A stretch of DNA of 64,000 bases. It comes from Phragmites australis. Lineage: Eukaryota; Streptophyta; Magnoliopsida; Poales; Poaceae. Positions 11,665-24,152 of this stretch are shown piece after piece. Below the pieces are notes generated by a model. That model saw nothing but the letters and a program-made list of their open reading frames with translations. It searched no databases and was not told where the DNA came from. Position 1 is the stretch's first letter; the number at the start of each line of letters is the position of its first letter. The stretch lies in contig NC_084921.1 in NCBI RefSeq assembly GCF_958298935.1, forward strand, positions 40,271,001 to 40,335,000. The letters run 5' to 3'. The translations under genes were made by a program, and so were the position numbers.

Positions 11665-11957
11665 TGTTAGGATTTTAGCAGAAGTATCATCAGGATCATC
11701 AAGCCAAGCACAAGATCAACACACAAGACACGATATTTTTTAACAAGATTCGGTCAAGTTGCCTACATCCTCGAGGCATGACTACAGGCGCTCCTCCCCA
11801 ACTGTTTCAGTCTTTACCATTGGTTACAACGGTGGTGCCTTCTATTTAAAGATCCAGAATTAAAAGTTTGACTACAACTCTAATCATAATCCCACCCAAT
11901 TACAACTTAAATCTATCTATAACCTACCATGTACACATAATCGACACATATTCCAAC
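11665..11957 (-). repeat. 5' LTR of the first copia element
   Basis: A 293-bp copy of the repeat at 1574-1867, followed by the ATTTT target copy at 11958-11962. Confidence 0.9.
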
Positions 11958-12007
11958 AATTTTCCCAACGATTTTTGCTGAATTGATTGGTTTGGCTAAC
12001 CGCGCAG

Positions 12008-12150
12008 GCCGCATGAGCCCCGACAAGGTGTCGCTCCGTCGCCGGCACGGCCTGGCGCGACTGTGGGTCGCCGTGGAGGCGTTGGTGGCGGGAACCATCT
12101 GGCTCTGCTCCTCCTCCCTTGGCTTCACCCGCGCCTCCTACAGAGTCCAG
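12008..12150 (+). CDS. Possible coding exon of an unidentified interrupted gene
   Basis: The exon is framed by a splice-acceptor-like GCGCAG (12002-12007) and a donor GTGCGT at 12151. An ATG at 12013 starts a frame, MSPDKVSLRRRHGLARLW, followed by the hydrophobic stretch VEALVAGTIWLCSSSLGF, which could span a membrane. GC-rich sequence upstream at 1370-1560 may be its 5'UTR or first exon, separated from it by the copia insertion. No further exons are visible before the KELP gene, so the gene may be truncated. I do not recognise the product. Confidence 0.3.
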
Positions 12151-12600
12151 GTGCGTTTACGTGCGCCTGCTACGTAGTGTGCAGCTTTCTGTTTTGGCAT
12201 GTTGTTCGTTAAGCAATTAGGAAGCCCTTCACACAAATCTCAACTTAGAGCTTCATTGTAGAGTTTGGACGCTAGATCCTTGCTATGTTGTGTTCACATG
12301 GCTGCTGAAAGCTTTCACTAGTCGATCAATCGTAGCGTAGCGCAACCTGGGGCTATGGTGCAGATACATTGTGGGTTTGTTGAATGGCAGATGCCGTTTG
12401 CTTAGCACTATCATAATTTGTTGGGTGAAATCGGTGAGTTTGGTGAATGTAGTGTAATTGATGCATAGTTCTCTCTCACATGGGTTATATGTTAGGTGGA
12501 TTAGAGATTTGATGCATATCTGATCTCGAAGAGCTAGTTCAAGGAAGTTTGCGTGTCCCTCGTGTTTCTGGTAGATAAGTCGCTTGTGCAATCAAGCAGG

Positions 12601-12658
12601 GCATGCAGACCTTTTAATTGATATTCAGAGCATGCAGACCTTTTAATTGATATTCAGA
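12601..12658. repeat. 29-bp perfect tandem duplication
   Basis: Two head-to-tail copies of a unit beginning GCATGCAGACCTTTTAATTG start at 12601 and 12630. A partial third copy, GCATGC, follows. Confidence 0.9.
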
Positions 12659-12689
12659 GCATGCGTACGGAAGGAGGGTAGGTGGTGAG

Positions 12690-13077
12690 CAGTGGTGGAT
12701 CCAGCAATTTTGATGCATGAAATATAAGGTGTTGATTGGCTTATTTTTTCTAGAGGGTGATAGTACCATTGACTTGTAAAAAAATTTAGGGTTCAATTGA
12801 ATCTCAATAAAGAATGAAGAATGTAGATCCACCACTTCTGATGAGCATATGGGAATGCAAGACATCTGCATCCTTAATCAAGTTTAAGTTAGCAAAAAGT
12901 GTGATTTTACCTGTCATGTTTGTTGCATATCTACATAGCTTCGGAATTTTATAGCATGTAGATTATACCGAATTAACTAATTTGCATTATCTTTTATCAA
13001 ATTTTATACTCTTTTATCAAATTTGTGAAGTTAAAAATTTGAATGTCTACTTAAAAAAAAATTGTGGTCCGCCACTG
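12690..13077. mobile_element. Possible small terminal-inverted-repeat transposon
   Basis: CAGTGGTGGATCCAGCAATT at the left and the inverse-complement-like AATTGTGGTCCGCCACTG at the right look like imperfect terminal inverted repeats. No target-site duplication is visible. A second inverse copy near 12824-12841 makes the right boundary uncertain. Confidence 0.35.
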
Positions 13078-13803
13078 GATACATGTTAGCCTCAATGTGA
13101 TAGAGACCTACAGCACATACAACACGAAAGGGAAGGTCTGTAGAGCTCCCTCCTGCCGTTGTATAAGATAGTCCACTACTTCTTCCTGTCCTTTTTTGCT
13201 GTGAACTTCGCCAGATTCAAGGCAGAACACACGTTGATTTCTCCCAGACTCCTACATCCCATGATTTCACGTGACTGTACAACCCATGTGTTGACAGGGA
13301 ACAATATCGAACTAATCTATTCAATTAAGGTTTAAGATAACCTACGCAATGGCAATCTATATACATCACAACCAGTTTTCTTCACTGACTCAGTTTATGA
13401 TTCTTCGGTGTCTAACCGAGAAACCGACTGGTTACGAAGAGCCAATTTTGGAGTTTACATGATCATAAGAGTGAAAAAAAACCCTAGTTCGAAAGTTCAA
13501 TTCAACCTTTCCATTGTCAATTTGCTACCACACATTCCCAACTCTTTACCCAACACGGCAACACATAACAAGCAAAACTTCAAGCCACTAAAGTGGTGGA
13601 TAACTTGTTAGCAAATATTCCCAACTGTCGACCCTACACATGGCACTAAGCAGCTTGACTAAGTGAATCCTTTTACAAAAGTTCATAGGAACTCTAGTAG
13701 CTCCACGGCACTTGCAAGTCACGTATGGCCCTTGTAAAGGGTTACAAGGGCCAGAATGGGCCTTCAAATTTGATACAGGCAAAACAAGGTTGTAAAATAT
13801 GGT

Positions 13804-16800
13804 TCAGTCTGATGCTTCTCCAACCTTTTTGATGGCATCCTCTATTGCAGGTACAGCATTGCGAAATGCTTCCCATTGCTCAACTGTCATACTTATTCCT
13901 GCTTTTAGGCGGAATGTTAGTAAAAAAATGAAGAATGTGCAATCAAAGATGACAGTGACACACTAATACATGGAATGAAACAAAAACAAAACACTACATA
14001 AAGCAAACCAATCACAAATCCAAAACATTGGGATAACTATCTACGTAATTCCAGTAAACCAGATAGAGATGATATAATAGACACCTGGCAAGCTCTGAGT
14101 TTCTTTCAAACATATTATGCATGCAGTGTCCAATGGAAATATATAAAAACTGAAACAGTACAAGATGTCTGAACTTCCGAAAGTTTGAGCACAGCATATC
14201 ATAGCATGGTTGTTAATCCTGATATATCAACATGTTAGGAACATGAGGAATAACTCATGTGAAACAATGACAAGGACTAGCAACTGATTGATAATTGGTC
14301 GCTCTTGAATAGAAAATAGCATACGTGTTTGGATGGATACAACAACAACAAAGCCTTTTAGTCCCAAACAAGTTGGAGTAGGCTAGAGATGAAATCCAAC
14401 AAGGTCCAACAAAGAAGGATGAAAAAAAAGTTACAGTAAATATAGTAATAGTAATAAAGGTAAAAGGAGACCGATAGCCTAAGTCATGGTTCTGGCACGT
14501 GAATTGCTAACTTTCACATACTCTTATCCATAGATAGTTCTTTGGGAATATTCCTTTCCTTTTAAGTCTCTCTTTATAGACTCCTCCATTTGGTCTACCC
14601 CTTCCTCTCTTTATATTATCGGCGCGCCCTAGTATTCCACTATGCATCGATACCTCTAGAAGCCTCCAACAGATATGTCCAAACCATCTCCCGTTATTGG
14701 ACAAGCTTTTCTTCAATTGGTGCCACCCCTACCCTATCATGTATATCATCATTTCGATCCTGATCCTTGTATGACCACAAATCCAATAATCCATCCAACA
14801 TACACATCTCTACTATATCTAACTATCGGAAAACTCGCTTTTTAGTAGGCCAGCTTTTTGTACCATACGACATCACAAGTCAAATCGTCGTCCTCTAGAG
14901 CTTACCTTTTAGCTTTTGTGGCACCCTCCTGCCACAGAGGATGCCAGAAGCTTGGCACCATTTCATTCACTCGGCTTTGATTCTATCACTAACATCTTCA
15001 TTGATATCATCATTCCTCAGTAGCATCAATTTTGGGTTTCATCTCCATAAGAGTGGCTAGGTTTTTACGTTGGCTCGCTAAGCCTATCACAACCCTCCTC
15101 CTTTACACGTTTGAATGGATACTAATCAAAATTCAAAAATCAAGTTGCAACATGAGAATGTGAACGAGGAGAGAACTGCCCACTGGTTCGTGAACCAAAG
15201 ATTATTTTTCCGAGGATGTGTGAACCAAATATTATAGTACAGCTGAATAAGGTGGATAGATACTTTCAGAGACCAGTTAGCATGCTGGAAGACTAGAATT
15301 TTCACTTCATCAACACCCTAACAATGCTTTAAGATAATCACACTGCACTCATTCAACTAGTCCTTAGTTAAAACCTGAGACCAGCATTTTCTTGCAGATC
15401 AACTACTTTCAGCTAGATGCCAGAGGAAGGGAAATAACAAAGAACTACTGTAACAATGTAATAATTTGGCTAAAAACTTAAAAAATGCATGAAATCGACC
15501 TTAAGATAGATAAGAATTCTCTTAGAAATAAGAAAGTGGGGTACTGGCAGAGCCTAGCAAGCACTCCATATCAATAATGCATAAAAAAGATCATACAACA
15601 AAATCTAGACATTGCAGACACAGCAGAAGAGAAGGCACCGTAATCATAATCAAGCCGTGACAAATGGGAGAATCGAACAGTGGCATTGACATAGTTTCTA
15701 TAACATAAATCAAGATTATGTAAGAACTTATGGCCACAGGTAAATGACAAATAGGGATGGTGGCTTTGACCAAGAATGCTACTAGCAAATATCAATACAC
15801 ACCATCTGAGAAACTTGTACAAAAATTAGAGACTACATAAATTGGAAGAGCACTCTTCATGTAAAGATGTTGTATACCACAATTCATGTATTATTATTTT
15901 TTTTGAAATGACACACACTCCCAATTATCATCCCTTTGTTTTTGCAGAAATTATCCCAAGTTGGTACTGCAATACGGACTGTAGCTCAGAGATTGCAAGT
16001 CACACGTGCAAGATTCAACCTAGGCAGGAATACAAACACACGCAGATATATGATCAAAAGAAAAACAGATAAGAAGGAAAAGTTACCTCACATAATTTTC
16101 AGTTCTGACAAAATTTAGTGGTGCGGATTTCAGGCTACTGAGACATTATTTAGTATAAAAGGCTAAACAAGATCTAAACGATATTCCAGACTGTAGGAAG
16201 CTTGCCATGCCTGGTAAGTTTGTTAGGAACGTGAACACATTCAGGTTCATTTGAGCTGAGTGCATCAAATTTAGCATTCGAGCAGTAAATCAAGGTTGCA
16301 GCTCAAGGAAGAAGGAAGACATGGTGACCTTTGGAGGTGGGCATCTCTTTGCCGTCCTTTAAGTAGAACTCGCGGATCGACACCAGCGTCCGGCCCTTGA
16401 ACTCCGACAGCGTCACCCTCCTCTTGGTCGACAGCTACATGCGGAAACCACATCACGCCACAAAACCCTAGCACCCGGATCGATCGAACGAAGTGCGAAA
16501 GAGGGAAAAATCCGAGCGTTTGAGGCACGGATGGAAGAACTCACGCGGCATAGGATAAGGTCGCCGAGGTCGTCGTACTCCCTCTTCCGGTCACCCTTCT
16601 CCTCCTCCTCCTCCTCTTCATCCTCCTCTTCCTCCTCCTCCTGTTTGTCCTTCCCCTCCTCGCCGGCGCCGTCCTGCTGCTGCTCCTCCTCCTCGTAGGG
16701 GAGGGAGCGGAGGTAGCTCTCTACGACGCCGCGGACGAAGAGCTTGCGGTCGGGGACGGAGAGATCGATGCCGAGGCGGTCCGCGGCCGCGGCGCGGACC

Positions 16801-16886
16801 TTGTACTCCGTGACAGACTCCATGTCGGAGCCCCGGAGGATCTCCAGAACCGTCTCCTCCACCTTCTTCTTCGTCTTCACGTCCAT
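13804..16886 (-). CDS. KELP: RNA polymerase II transcriptional coactivator KELP (PC4/p15 family)
   Basis: Three exons join in frame to 180 residues: 16886-16545, 16434-16329 and 13898-13804, all with GT-AG borders. Residues 1-62 match the DEK-C-like N-terminus of plant KELP (VEETVLEIL, TEYKVRAAAADRLGIDLS, RKLFVRGVVESYL). Residues 63-108 form a very acidic linker with two long Glu runs. Residues from 115 form the PC4 single-stranded-DNA-binding domain (RRVTLSEFKGRTLVSIREFY, GISMTVEQWEAFRNAVPAIE), ending GEASD. The family stimulates activated transcription in the nucleus. The Glu runs exceed what I recall for Arabidopsis KELP. The 2.4-kb second intron holds a LINE. A copia element sits 132 bp upstream of the ATG, so any promoter beyond that point is displaced. 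Confidence 0.93.
14341..15108 (-). mobile_element. 5'-truncated RTE-type LINE in the KELP second intron
   Basis: The minus-strand peptide around 14716-14507 (RWFGHICWRLLEVSMHSG, then NIKRGRGRPNGGV) matches the C-terminus of plant RTE-clade reverse transcriptases. The 3' end carries a GTTGTTGTTGTT tail at 14341-14352, and the element is flanked by the 14-bp duplication GTTTGGATGGATAC (14327-14340) and GTTTGAATGGATAC (15109-15122, one mismatch). Most of the LINE is missing at its 5' end, as is common. It lies in the same direction as the host gene. Confidence 0.85.
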
Positions 16887-17018
16887 GCCGACGCCGCGCT
16901 GCCGCCACCGCTAAACTGACGCCGAAGCTTCGGCTTCCTTCGCCGGAGTTCGCTTAGTTTCTCTCCCAGTCCAGCTCGGGATTCCCCATAAAACGCCTAA
17001 CCAAATCGTGGATGTAAT

Positions 17019-17241
17019 TGTTGAAACACTGCTGCCACCGAGCGTAATCAGTAATTTCATAAGTAATGGTAAAAGAAATATATAATATAGAAAAAGACTA
17101 TCTATTCTCTGTTAATATCTCTTTACAATAAAAAAAAACTATTATGTATATATAATGTCAATTTTTTAAAAAAATATAATTAAATTTTTGAACAGATTGA
17201 GATGGATCTATATTTGATTACGATACTTAGGTTTTCTAATA
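17019..17241 (-). repeat. 3' LTR of the second copia element
   Basis: A 223-bp repeat matching 23887-24147 with deletions. Its terminal CA has become TA. Confidence 0.85.
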
Positions 17242-17299
17242 CTCCCCTTACGCATTTCTCGCGAAATACATATATCTCATCAAAACTCACAAAAATCTA

Positions 17300-20200
17300 G
17301 TGAAAAAATTAGAAGAAATAGTACATAGCTTATGATATGGTCACACGAATTGTCTTATTAAAAACTTTAACATAAGAAATTTAAGAAAAACTCATATAAG
17401 AGAAAAGAAGTACAAATCACCTAAAAATAATTTATATAATATTCATGATTAACTTTGGATACTTATCTTCATGATTAACTTTGGATACTTAATTTTTTTG
17501 ACTAAGATTTAATGTTTTATATCGGTATTATTTGAAAATTCTTCATCTGAAATGTGAAACTTTTTAAGTCTCATCATCCTAATACCACGAACACATCTGT
17601 CAAAACTAGATGTGAGGAGAGACTTAGTGAATAAATCTGCAAGATTTTCACATAACTTGGTATGTATTACCTTTATTTCATTCATCTTATGTAATTCATG
17701 AGCATAAAAGAATTTGAGGTTGATATGCTACGTTAAGTTACTTTTCACATATCCCGATTGCACTTGTGTCACATATGCAGTATTATCTTCTAGGTAATGG
17801 TAGGGTGTTAATAGTGTTCAAACTACATGACTGCCGGATATAATTGATCACTCTTCTAAGCCATGCACATTCCCATACGGCTTCATATAAAGCTATTATT
17901 TTCGAGTGGTTCATTAAAGTAGATACAAGACTTTGCTTTGACGATTTCTAGAAAATTGCAGTTTCACCACATAGAAAAACATACCCAATCTGTGGTTTTG
18001 CTGAATACGGGTTTAACAGGTACCCAACATCTGTGTATCAACAAGACTTAGGTCCTGATTCTTTCTGTAGAACAGTCCCAGATCTTTGCTACCTTGCAAG
18101 TAGCGCAGAATATTCTTCAAGCCCTTCCAATGCCTTTTACTGGGCTATGCACTGTATCGTGCAAGTAGGTTTACTACAAACGCTATGTCTGGCCTAATGC
18201 AATTAGCCAGATACATCAACGCACCTATTGCACTTAAGTATAGGATTTTCAGTCCCAATACTTCATCCCCCTCTTCTCTAGGTCTAGGATCTTGATCTGC
18301 TTACAATGATCTTCCAACCATAAGGGTTTTAGTGGGAAATGATTTTTCAAAATCAAACCGCTCTAACACCTTCTGAGTGTAGTTTGATTAATGTACAAAG
18401 ATTTAATCCGCCACATGCTCTAGCTTTAAACCCAAGCAAAACTTGGTTTTACCCAAATCTTTTATTTTGAATTCAGATTTCAAGTATGAACTTGCTTCTT
18501 CTATTTTTTTTCTTCTATACCGATGGTATTCGGATCATCTACATATACAGATATTATACAAAATCCATTATGAGACCTTATAAATATACAGGGATAATCT
18601 GTGCTATTTATGTAGCCTCGTTTTCTAAGAAATTTACTCAAATGATTGTACCACATTCTACCTAGCTATTTCAACCCATACAGCGACTTCTTCAACTGTA
18701 CGCTATAAATGTATCTATCTCCTCTATCCTGATTCGGAAATGATATTCCTCCAGGTACCTTCATATAAATATCCAAATCTAGGCTTCCATAAAGATATGC
18801 AGTCACAATATTCATCAATTTTATTTGCAACTCTAGGTTGACGCCATTAGGATTAAATATCTAAAGGCCACATATCACCGGGAAATAGGTTTCTTCATAA
18901 TTAACACCTGGTCGTTGAGTGAAACCTTGTGACACTAATCGTGCTTTGTACCACACAATTTCATTCCTTTCATTTCTCTTACGAACAAAAACTCATTTGT
19001 ATCCTACTAGCTTGATGTGGGGAGGTGTACGGCATACTGGTCCAAAAATCTCTCTTTTGTTCAGGGACAATAGTAAGCTGCTATTGCCTTCTGTCAGTGT
19101 TCTCAATCTAACCTCATTCTACATTCTGTGGGCGATGCAGGCTCAGGGTCATGATCTATAACTATAGCAATTTTGTTTGTGAAGTATGTGTCAACTATTG
19201 TGGTTGTTCTATTCCAGGATTCTCCTGAATTCACATAGTTTGTTGATATTTCATTATTAGCTACACTTTCAAGTGCTTCTTCATCTTGCTCTTCATAATT
19301 TCTTATTGTTGGAGTAAGGACCTTTAGTTTACCAGCGTCAACTAGTTTCTTCCTACGTGAGAAGATTCAAATCTGGTATGCCTACTTCCTGAGGTTCCAT
19401 ACCGTCGCTAGATCTCAACTGGCTCCCCTTCTTCATCCTTTGGAGCACTCTTGTGATCGGTTGTGGTAAGCTCTCATTTTCCACTTTCGCCATATGTCTT
19501 CGGCTATTTGGGACTTGAGAAACCGAATTTCTTATCCTTTCATTGTTTTTCAAAACTCCTAGGACAAGATAAGGGATACCTTCCTTTAGTACTTCCACCC
19601 TCTCCAGTGCATTGCGTGCAGGCACATGTAACTTAGTTACGCTCTTTAAATCAAAAAATGATCGGACAGATTGTTTGCTAATTTCTGCAAATCGATGCCT
19701 TTTGTACTTCATCATTTCCTTCATTAGTGTGAGGATCATGTCCTGCAATTCCTTCAGCCAGCCATATAATTTCCCAATATTTTTCATCCAAGGGTATATT
19801 TCCTCCTCCTAATGACGGAAAATTATTTTCATCAAAAATACAGTCAACAAAGCGGACCGTATACAGATTTCTAATTGTTGGTTCTAAATATCGGATTATA
19901 GATGTCTTCTCATAACCGACATATATTCTAACTTTCCGCAAAGGTCCCATAACGGTTTGTTATGGCAGCGGTATTGGCACATGAACCATACATCCAAATT
20001 TGCGTAAATGAAAAATCTTCGGAATTACCTCTGCACTAGTTGCATAGGTGAATAAATATTGTAAGATGATGGTCTATAATTAATGAGGGTTGCCACATGT
20101 AAGACTGCATATCGCTAATATGAAGCAGGCAAATTACAGTGCTGCAACAATGGTCTAGCAATGAATTTTATTCTCTTTATCAGTGCTTCGGCTACTCTAT

Positions 20201-22403
20201 TTTGAGTGTGGACATCCGGTACAGAATGTTCAACTTTAATTCCCATACCAATGCAATAATCATCGAACGCTTTAGAAGTAAATTCTCCAGCATTGTCCAT
20301 TCTAATGGACTTCACTCAATGATCCGAAAAATTATTCCTGATTTGTATAATCCGCGAGATCAACTTTGCAGAGACGTGGTTGTAGGTAGATAATAGACAT
20401 ACATGCGATCACTTCGAGGATACGTCTATTAATACCATAAAGTATCAAAATAAGCAAAAAGTGGCTAAATAGGACCACAAATATCCCCTTAGATTCGGTC
20501 CAGGAATATAGGGATTTTTTCTTGTACCTTCAAGGTAAATGGTCTTATTATTTATTTCCCGGCAGCACATGCAAAGCATGCAAAATCTTCATAATTCAGA
20601 AAATTCTTCACATTTATGTCATGACCTTGTGAGTTAGTAATTATATTCCTCATCATTCTAAGACTAAGGTGATCTAATCTATCATGTCATAGGGAGAATA
20701 ATTCTGCACTACGAAACACAATCTTCAATGTAGTGAACACTTCAGGTGCTCTAATGCAAGTGTAAGACAAGCCACTGCTTATGGAGGGAAGTTTTTCCAA
20801 TATTCTCACTTCACTATCACGCTTAGTGATGTATACGTACTCCCTATCATCTTCTTCACTAGTTTTTACATGTAAATCGTTAGGCGAATATCTTTAAAAC
20901 TTAAGAGATTTTTTATAGATTCAGGGTACAACAATGCTTCTTTAATGTGCAAAGTAGTTCCTATAGGTAGTATGAATGTGGCTCTTCCAGAATTTACTAT
21001 GCATTTATCACTACCAGTGATAGTCATTACTTTTTCAAAGTTATTTCTAATAGACTAAAAATACATCTTTTCTCTTAAGATGGTATTTGTGGTTCCACTA
21101 TCCATAATACACACGTCCTCCATGCAGGTGCCACACATATTCTATAAGTAAAGCATTCAATCATTTACATGCGAGAAAGTAGCAACAAGACTAAATGCTT
21201 TATTAGCTATCAAAAAATTGTTTGCAACTAAGATTACTCTTCTAGAGCTTACATTTATTCACTCAAACCTTCTAAATTCAGTAACTAAGTAAATGGCTAA
21301 TTACTCTAATTCTAGATAGAGTTTGTGAAATATCTGTCCACTTCATCTTCAATGGCTTTCTTTTCCGCTTCATCCATTATGGCATTATCTATGACAGTAG
21401 AGGAGGGCAAAGTAGAGGCATCCGCATCTTTCATTGGGATGTCTTTCACTGCTAGTGTGGGAGCGTTATCAACTTCCATGTGAGATGCTTCCCTTTCAAT
21501 TATTGTTGCTTTATCCACTTCCATCCCCACTGCAATAGTGAGGTGTGCTTCTGGCTGCTCCTTCTTCTTCTTCCTGTATGCTTCCACAATATGCTTTGGT
21601 GCTTTGCAGATTCGGGACCAATGACCCCAAACAACACACTTATAGCATGTCTGATTCTACTCACCATACGGCTTGACTTCTTTCTTTGTCTTGCCATTAT
21701 CATTGTCAGGTTTGACTTTGTCTGTTACCACTTTCTTTCCTCCCTTCCCCCACTTCTTATTGCGGTTCTTGAGCGCTTTGAAAGAGCTGCGATTGACTTC
21801 TAGGCTACTGCTCTTCCCTTGCGGCTAGGATAAGAAGTTCTTATTTATGACTTCGTCATGAACTTCATGGAGTTGCAACACATCAATCAATTCAGAATAC
21901 TTCTTATAATTCGATTGACGGTGATTGCATGCGAATTCTGCCGCATTCGGGTGGAAAGTGGAGAGAGTCTTCTTAATTTTCTCAACTTCTGTGATCTATT
22001 TCCCACAGAGACACAGTAGTGTGCAAATGCGGTGCAGCACAGAGTTATACTATCTGACATGCTTGAAGTCACAAAAATAGAACCGGGCCCATTCTTGCTC
22101 TGCAAGAGGCTTGATGGTGCACTTAAGGCGCTCAAAACACTATTGCGGTGTGTCCCATAGTGCCTTAACTCTGGTCATTGCCATGTACTTATCCTTCAAA
22201 GTTAGAGAGAGATGGTGGCGGAGAAAATAAAGTGCCTGATCATTTTCATCCTCCGTGGGAACCATTGCACTACTTGTTCCCAGGCCAATTGCAGCATGGA
22301 GTCTTTTCGCTAACAATACAACTTGGGCATCTGATGCCCAAGTGAGATAGTTGCGACCATCAGCACTTAGCTCAGTGAACTCATTATTCGTGATGCCAGC
22401 CAT
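17300..22403 (-). pseudogene. Copia gag-pol polyprotein remnant
   Basis: Gag starts at 22403 with MAGITNNEFTELSADGRNYL and contains a CCHC knuckle CYKCVVWGHWSRIC near 21640. Protease shows the motif VCIMDSGTTNTIL near 21110. The integrase core appears around 20315-20115 (MKSIRMDNAGEFTSKAFDDY). Reverse transcriptase shows DIYMKVPGGISFPNQD near 18770 and the copia YVDD motif near 18530. In-frame stops and frame changes occur in every domain, so no functional protein is expected. RNase H should lie between about 17500 and 18200; I did not verify catalytic residues there. Confidence 0.85.
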
Positions 22404-23886
22404 CTACATATTTAATAACACAAGCATTACTACTAGTAAAGTTGCATCATGTTGCTAAATTGGATTGCTGCAAACTTTTTGATATTTTCTATACTATTAT
22501 ATAAATATTACTGTCATTTAAACGCATAACAGACAATTTAAACAGTAACAATAATATATAAATAAAATATTGCATAATTACTAAAAACATATGCAAAATT
22601 TAAATTCTAGAGGTACTTTTCTGCAAGAAAAGGTATTCTCAGGGTTTTCTGCAAAGTCTATGGGTTTATACGCAAAATTCTAGGATTTGCGTAATTTCCA
22701 GAAACCATAGGGTCTAATTTGCAAAAACAGAGCCTTTGGATAATTTTCAGAACAACCAGGAGCCTAAATGTAAAAGATAGAGATTGCGCTCAATTAAAAG
22801 AGAGTCTAGGGGGCTAAACATAAAATTTCTAATTTCCCTTTTTTCTTTTGGTTTTCACCTTATTGGGCTGACCACTTATCCTTTGGGCCGGCCCGACCCA
22901 ACTGGCCCGCCCACCTGCTATAGATTTGGGGGTGGCTAGAGTTTCCAAACCCTAGCCGCCACTCAGTCTAGCGGCCGGCGGCACTCAATGCCCATGCGGA
23001 GCGGCACCTGCATGGCTACGGGGGCCTATGGTGTCCGGTGCCGGTCGGACTCCAGGTGGAGGCACGGTGCTCCGACGAGGCAATAGCGGCACGCGACGCG
23101 GTGGCGCACGCTTTGGGTAGCAGGGCGATGGTCGGAGTGAAGGCGAGCGACAGTGCTGGCGGCGGCAGCTTCCAGCCAGGGGAATGCAGGTGTAGTGCGG
23201 CGTCGCTTCGGGCGCCGGGTGGGAGTGTGGCTAGTGTAACGCTGTGCCGGTGAGGCGTGCTTCGGGCGACGCGGTGGCGTGGTCGGGCGCACGACAACGC
23301 GTGCTCAGTGCGGCGCCTGCAGTCATCTTGGGTGCAACGGCACCGCTTCGGGCGGCGTGAGCATGACGGTGACCGGGACGAGCGCGCGACCGGTAGTGGC
23401 CCGATGACGGCTCGACTTCGGGTGGATGCGCGGCCCTATAGGGGCTGCAGCGGGAGGCGGCCCGACAGTTTTGCATTAGGTGCACATTGAGCTGCATGCG
23501 GCCGGAGTGGCACATGCGGCGGCGTCCTTATGTTCTTATCTCTTCTTTTGATTTCTTCTTGATCTCCTAGCGACGGCCTTCGAGCCACCGCATAACGTGC
23601 AGGGGGACGTCCGCCGGATTCCAGCTGGCGGTGAGATGGTAGCTGCGGGCCCCACCAGTCGTGTTCACGCCGACGATGCAATGTCGTATATGCTACTGTT
23701 CTAGTATTGTTCATGTTATGATGCTACTATTCATGCGTACAGGCTATACGATTCATAGATCTATGTAGTCGCAAATATAGTAGCATCGCAAAAACAATAC
23801 CGGATGATCTCGTACCATTCAATCCTTGCGAGCGAGATGATATGATTCCCAAGCTTGTCTCCAGCCAGAGTCTCATGCTGATAACG

Positions 23887-24147
23887 TGTTGAAAAACTGC
23901 TGCTACCAAGCTTAGTCTAGTGATTCCACGAGAGAACGATTATAAAAGATAGACACAATTTAGGGGAAAGATTGTCTGTTCTTTATTAATCTCTATTTAT
24001 AATGAGGGGTGATGCCCCCATATATATAGTGCCAAAAACCCCTAAGAAGAAGGGCATATATTCAAGACAAAAGAATTCCATAGAATCGAATATTTGAAGA
24101 GATCGAGACAGGCTCATATTCAGTTGTGAAACTCTAGTTTCCTAACA
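23887..24147 (-). repeat. 5' LTR of the second copia element
   Basis: A 261-bp repeat ending in CCTAACA before the GTAAT target copy. Just inside it, the minus strand reads TTATCAGCATGAGA, the position expected for a tRNA primer-binding site. Confidence 0.85.
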
Positions 24148-24152
24148 GTAAT

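Larger units (their letters stand above)
1574..11957 (-). mobile_element. Non-autonomous Ty1/copia LTR retrotransposon carrying a gene fragment and a nested gypsy element
   Basis: Two direct repeats starting TGTTAGGATTTTAG and ending in CAACA lie at 1574-1867 and 11665-11957. They are flanked by the 5-bp duplication ATTTT (1569-1573 and 11958-11962). A primer-binding site for initiator Met tRNA sits just inside the right LTR on the minus strand, so the element reads right to left. The order is 5'LTR, primer site, strictosidine-synthase-like fragment, nested gypsy, leader, gag with partial protease, purine tract, 3'LTR. Integrase, reverse transcriptase and RNase H are absent, because the protease region runs almost directly into the 3'LTR. 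The LTRs differ at roughly eight positions in the first 100 bases by eye, so the insertion is not recent. Confidence 0.92.
12151..13803. other. AT-rich intergenic DNA with small repeats
   Basis: No coding region is supported. It holds the 29-bp tandem duplication and a possible small transposon, listed separately. The last few hundred bases before 13804 should contain the KELP 3'UTR. Confidence 0.5.
17019..24147 (-). mobile_element. Decayed full-length Ty1/copia retrotransposon upstream of KELP
   Basis: Terminal repeats at 17019-17241 and 23887-24147 start TGTTGAAA and end TCTAATA or CCTAACA. They are flanked by the 5-bp duplication GTAAT (17014-17018 and 24148-24152). The minus-strand interior holds, in copia order, gag, protease, integrase, reverse transcriptase and an expected RNase H region, all with many stops and frameshifts. 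A purine tract AAGGGGAG adjoins the left LTR on the minus strand. A 1.4-kb GC-rich leader lies between the right LTR and gag. The LTRs differ in length (223 against 261 bp), so the insertion is old. Confidence 0.92.

Noticed and set aside
16618..16908. A 96-codon minus-strand ORF rich in Arg and Gly
   Set aside because: It is an alternative frame of KELP exon 1, whose own frame matches the family.
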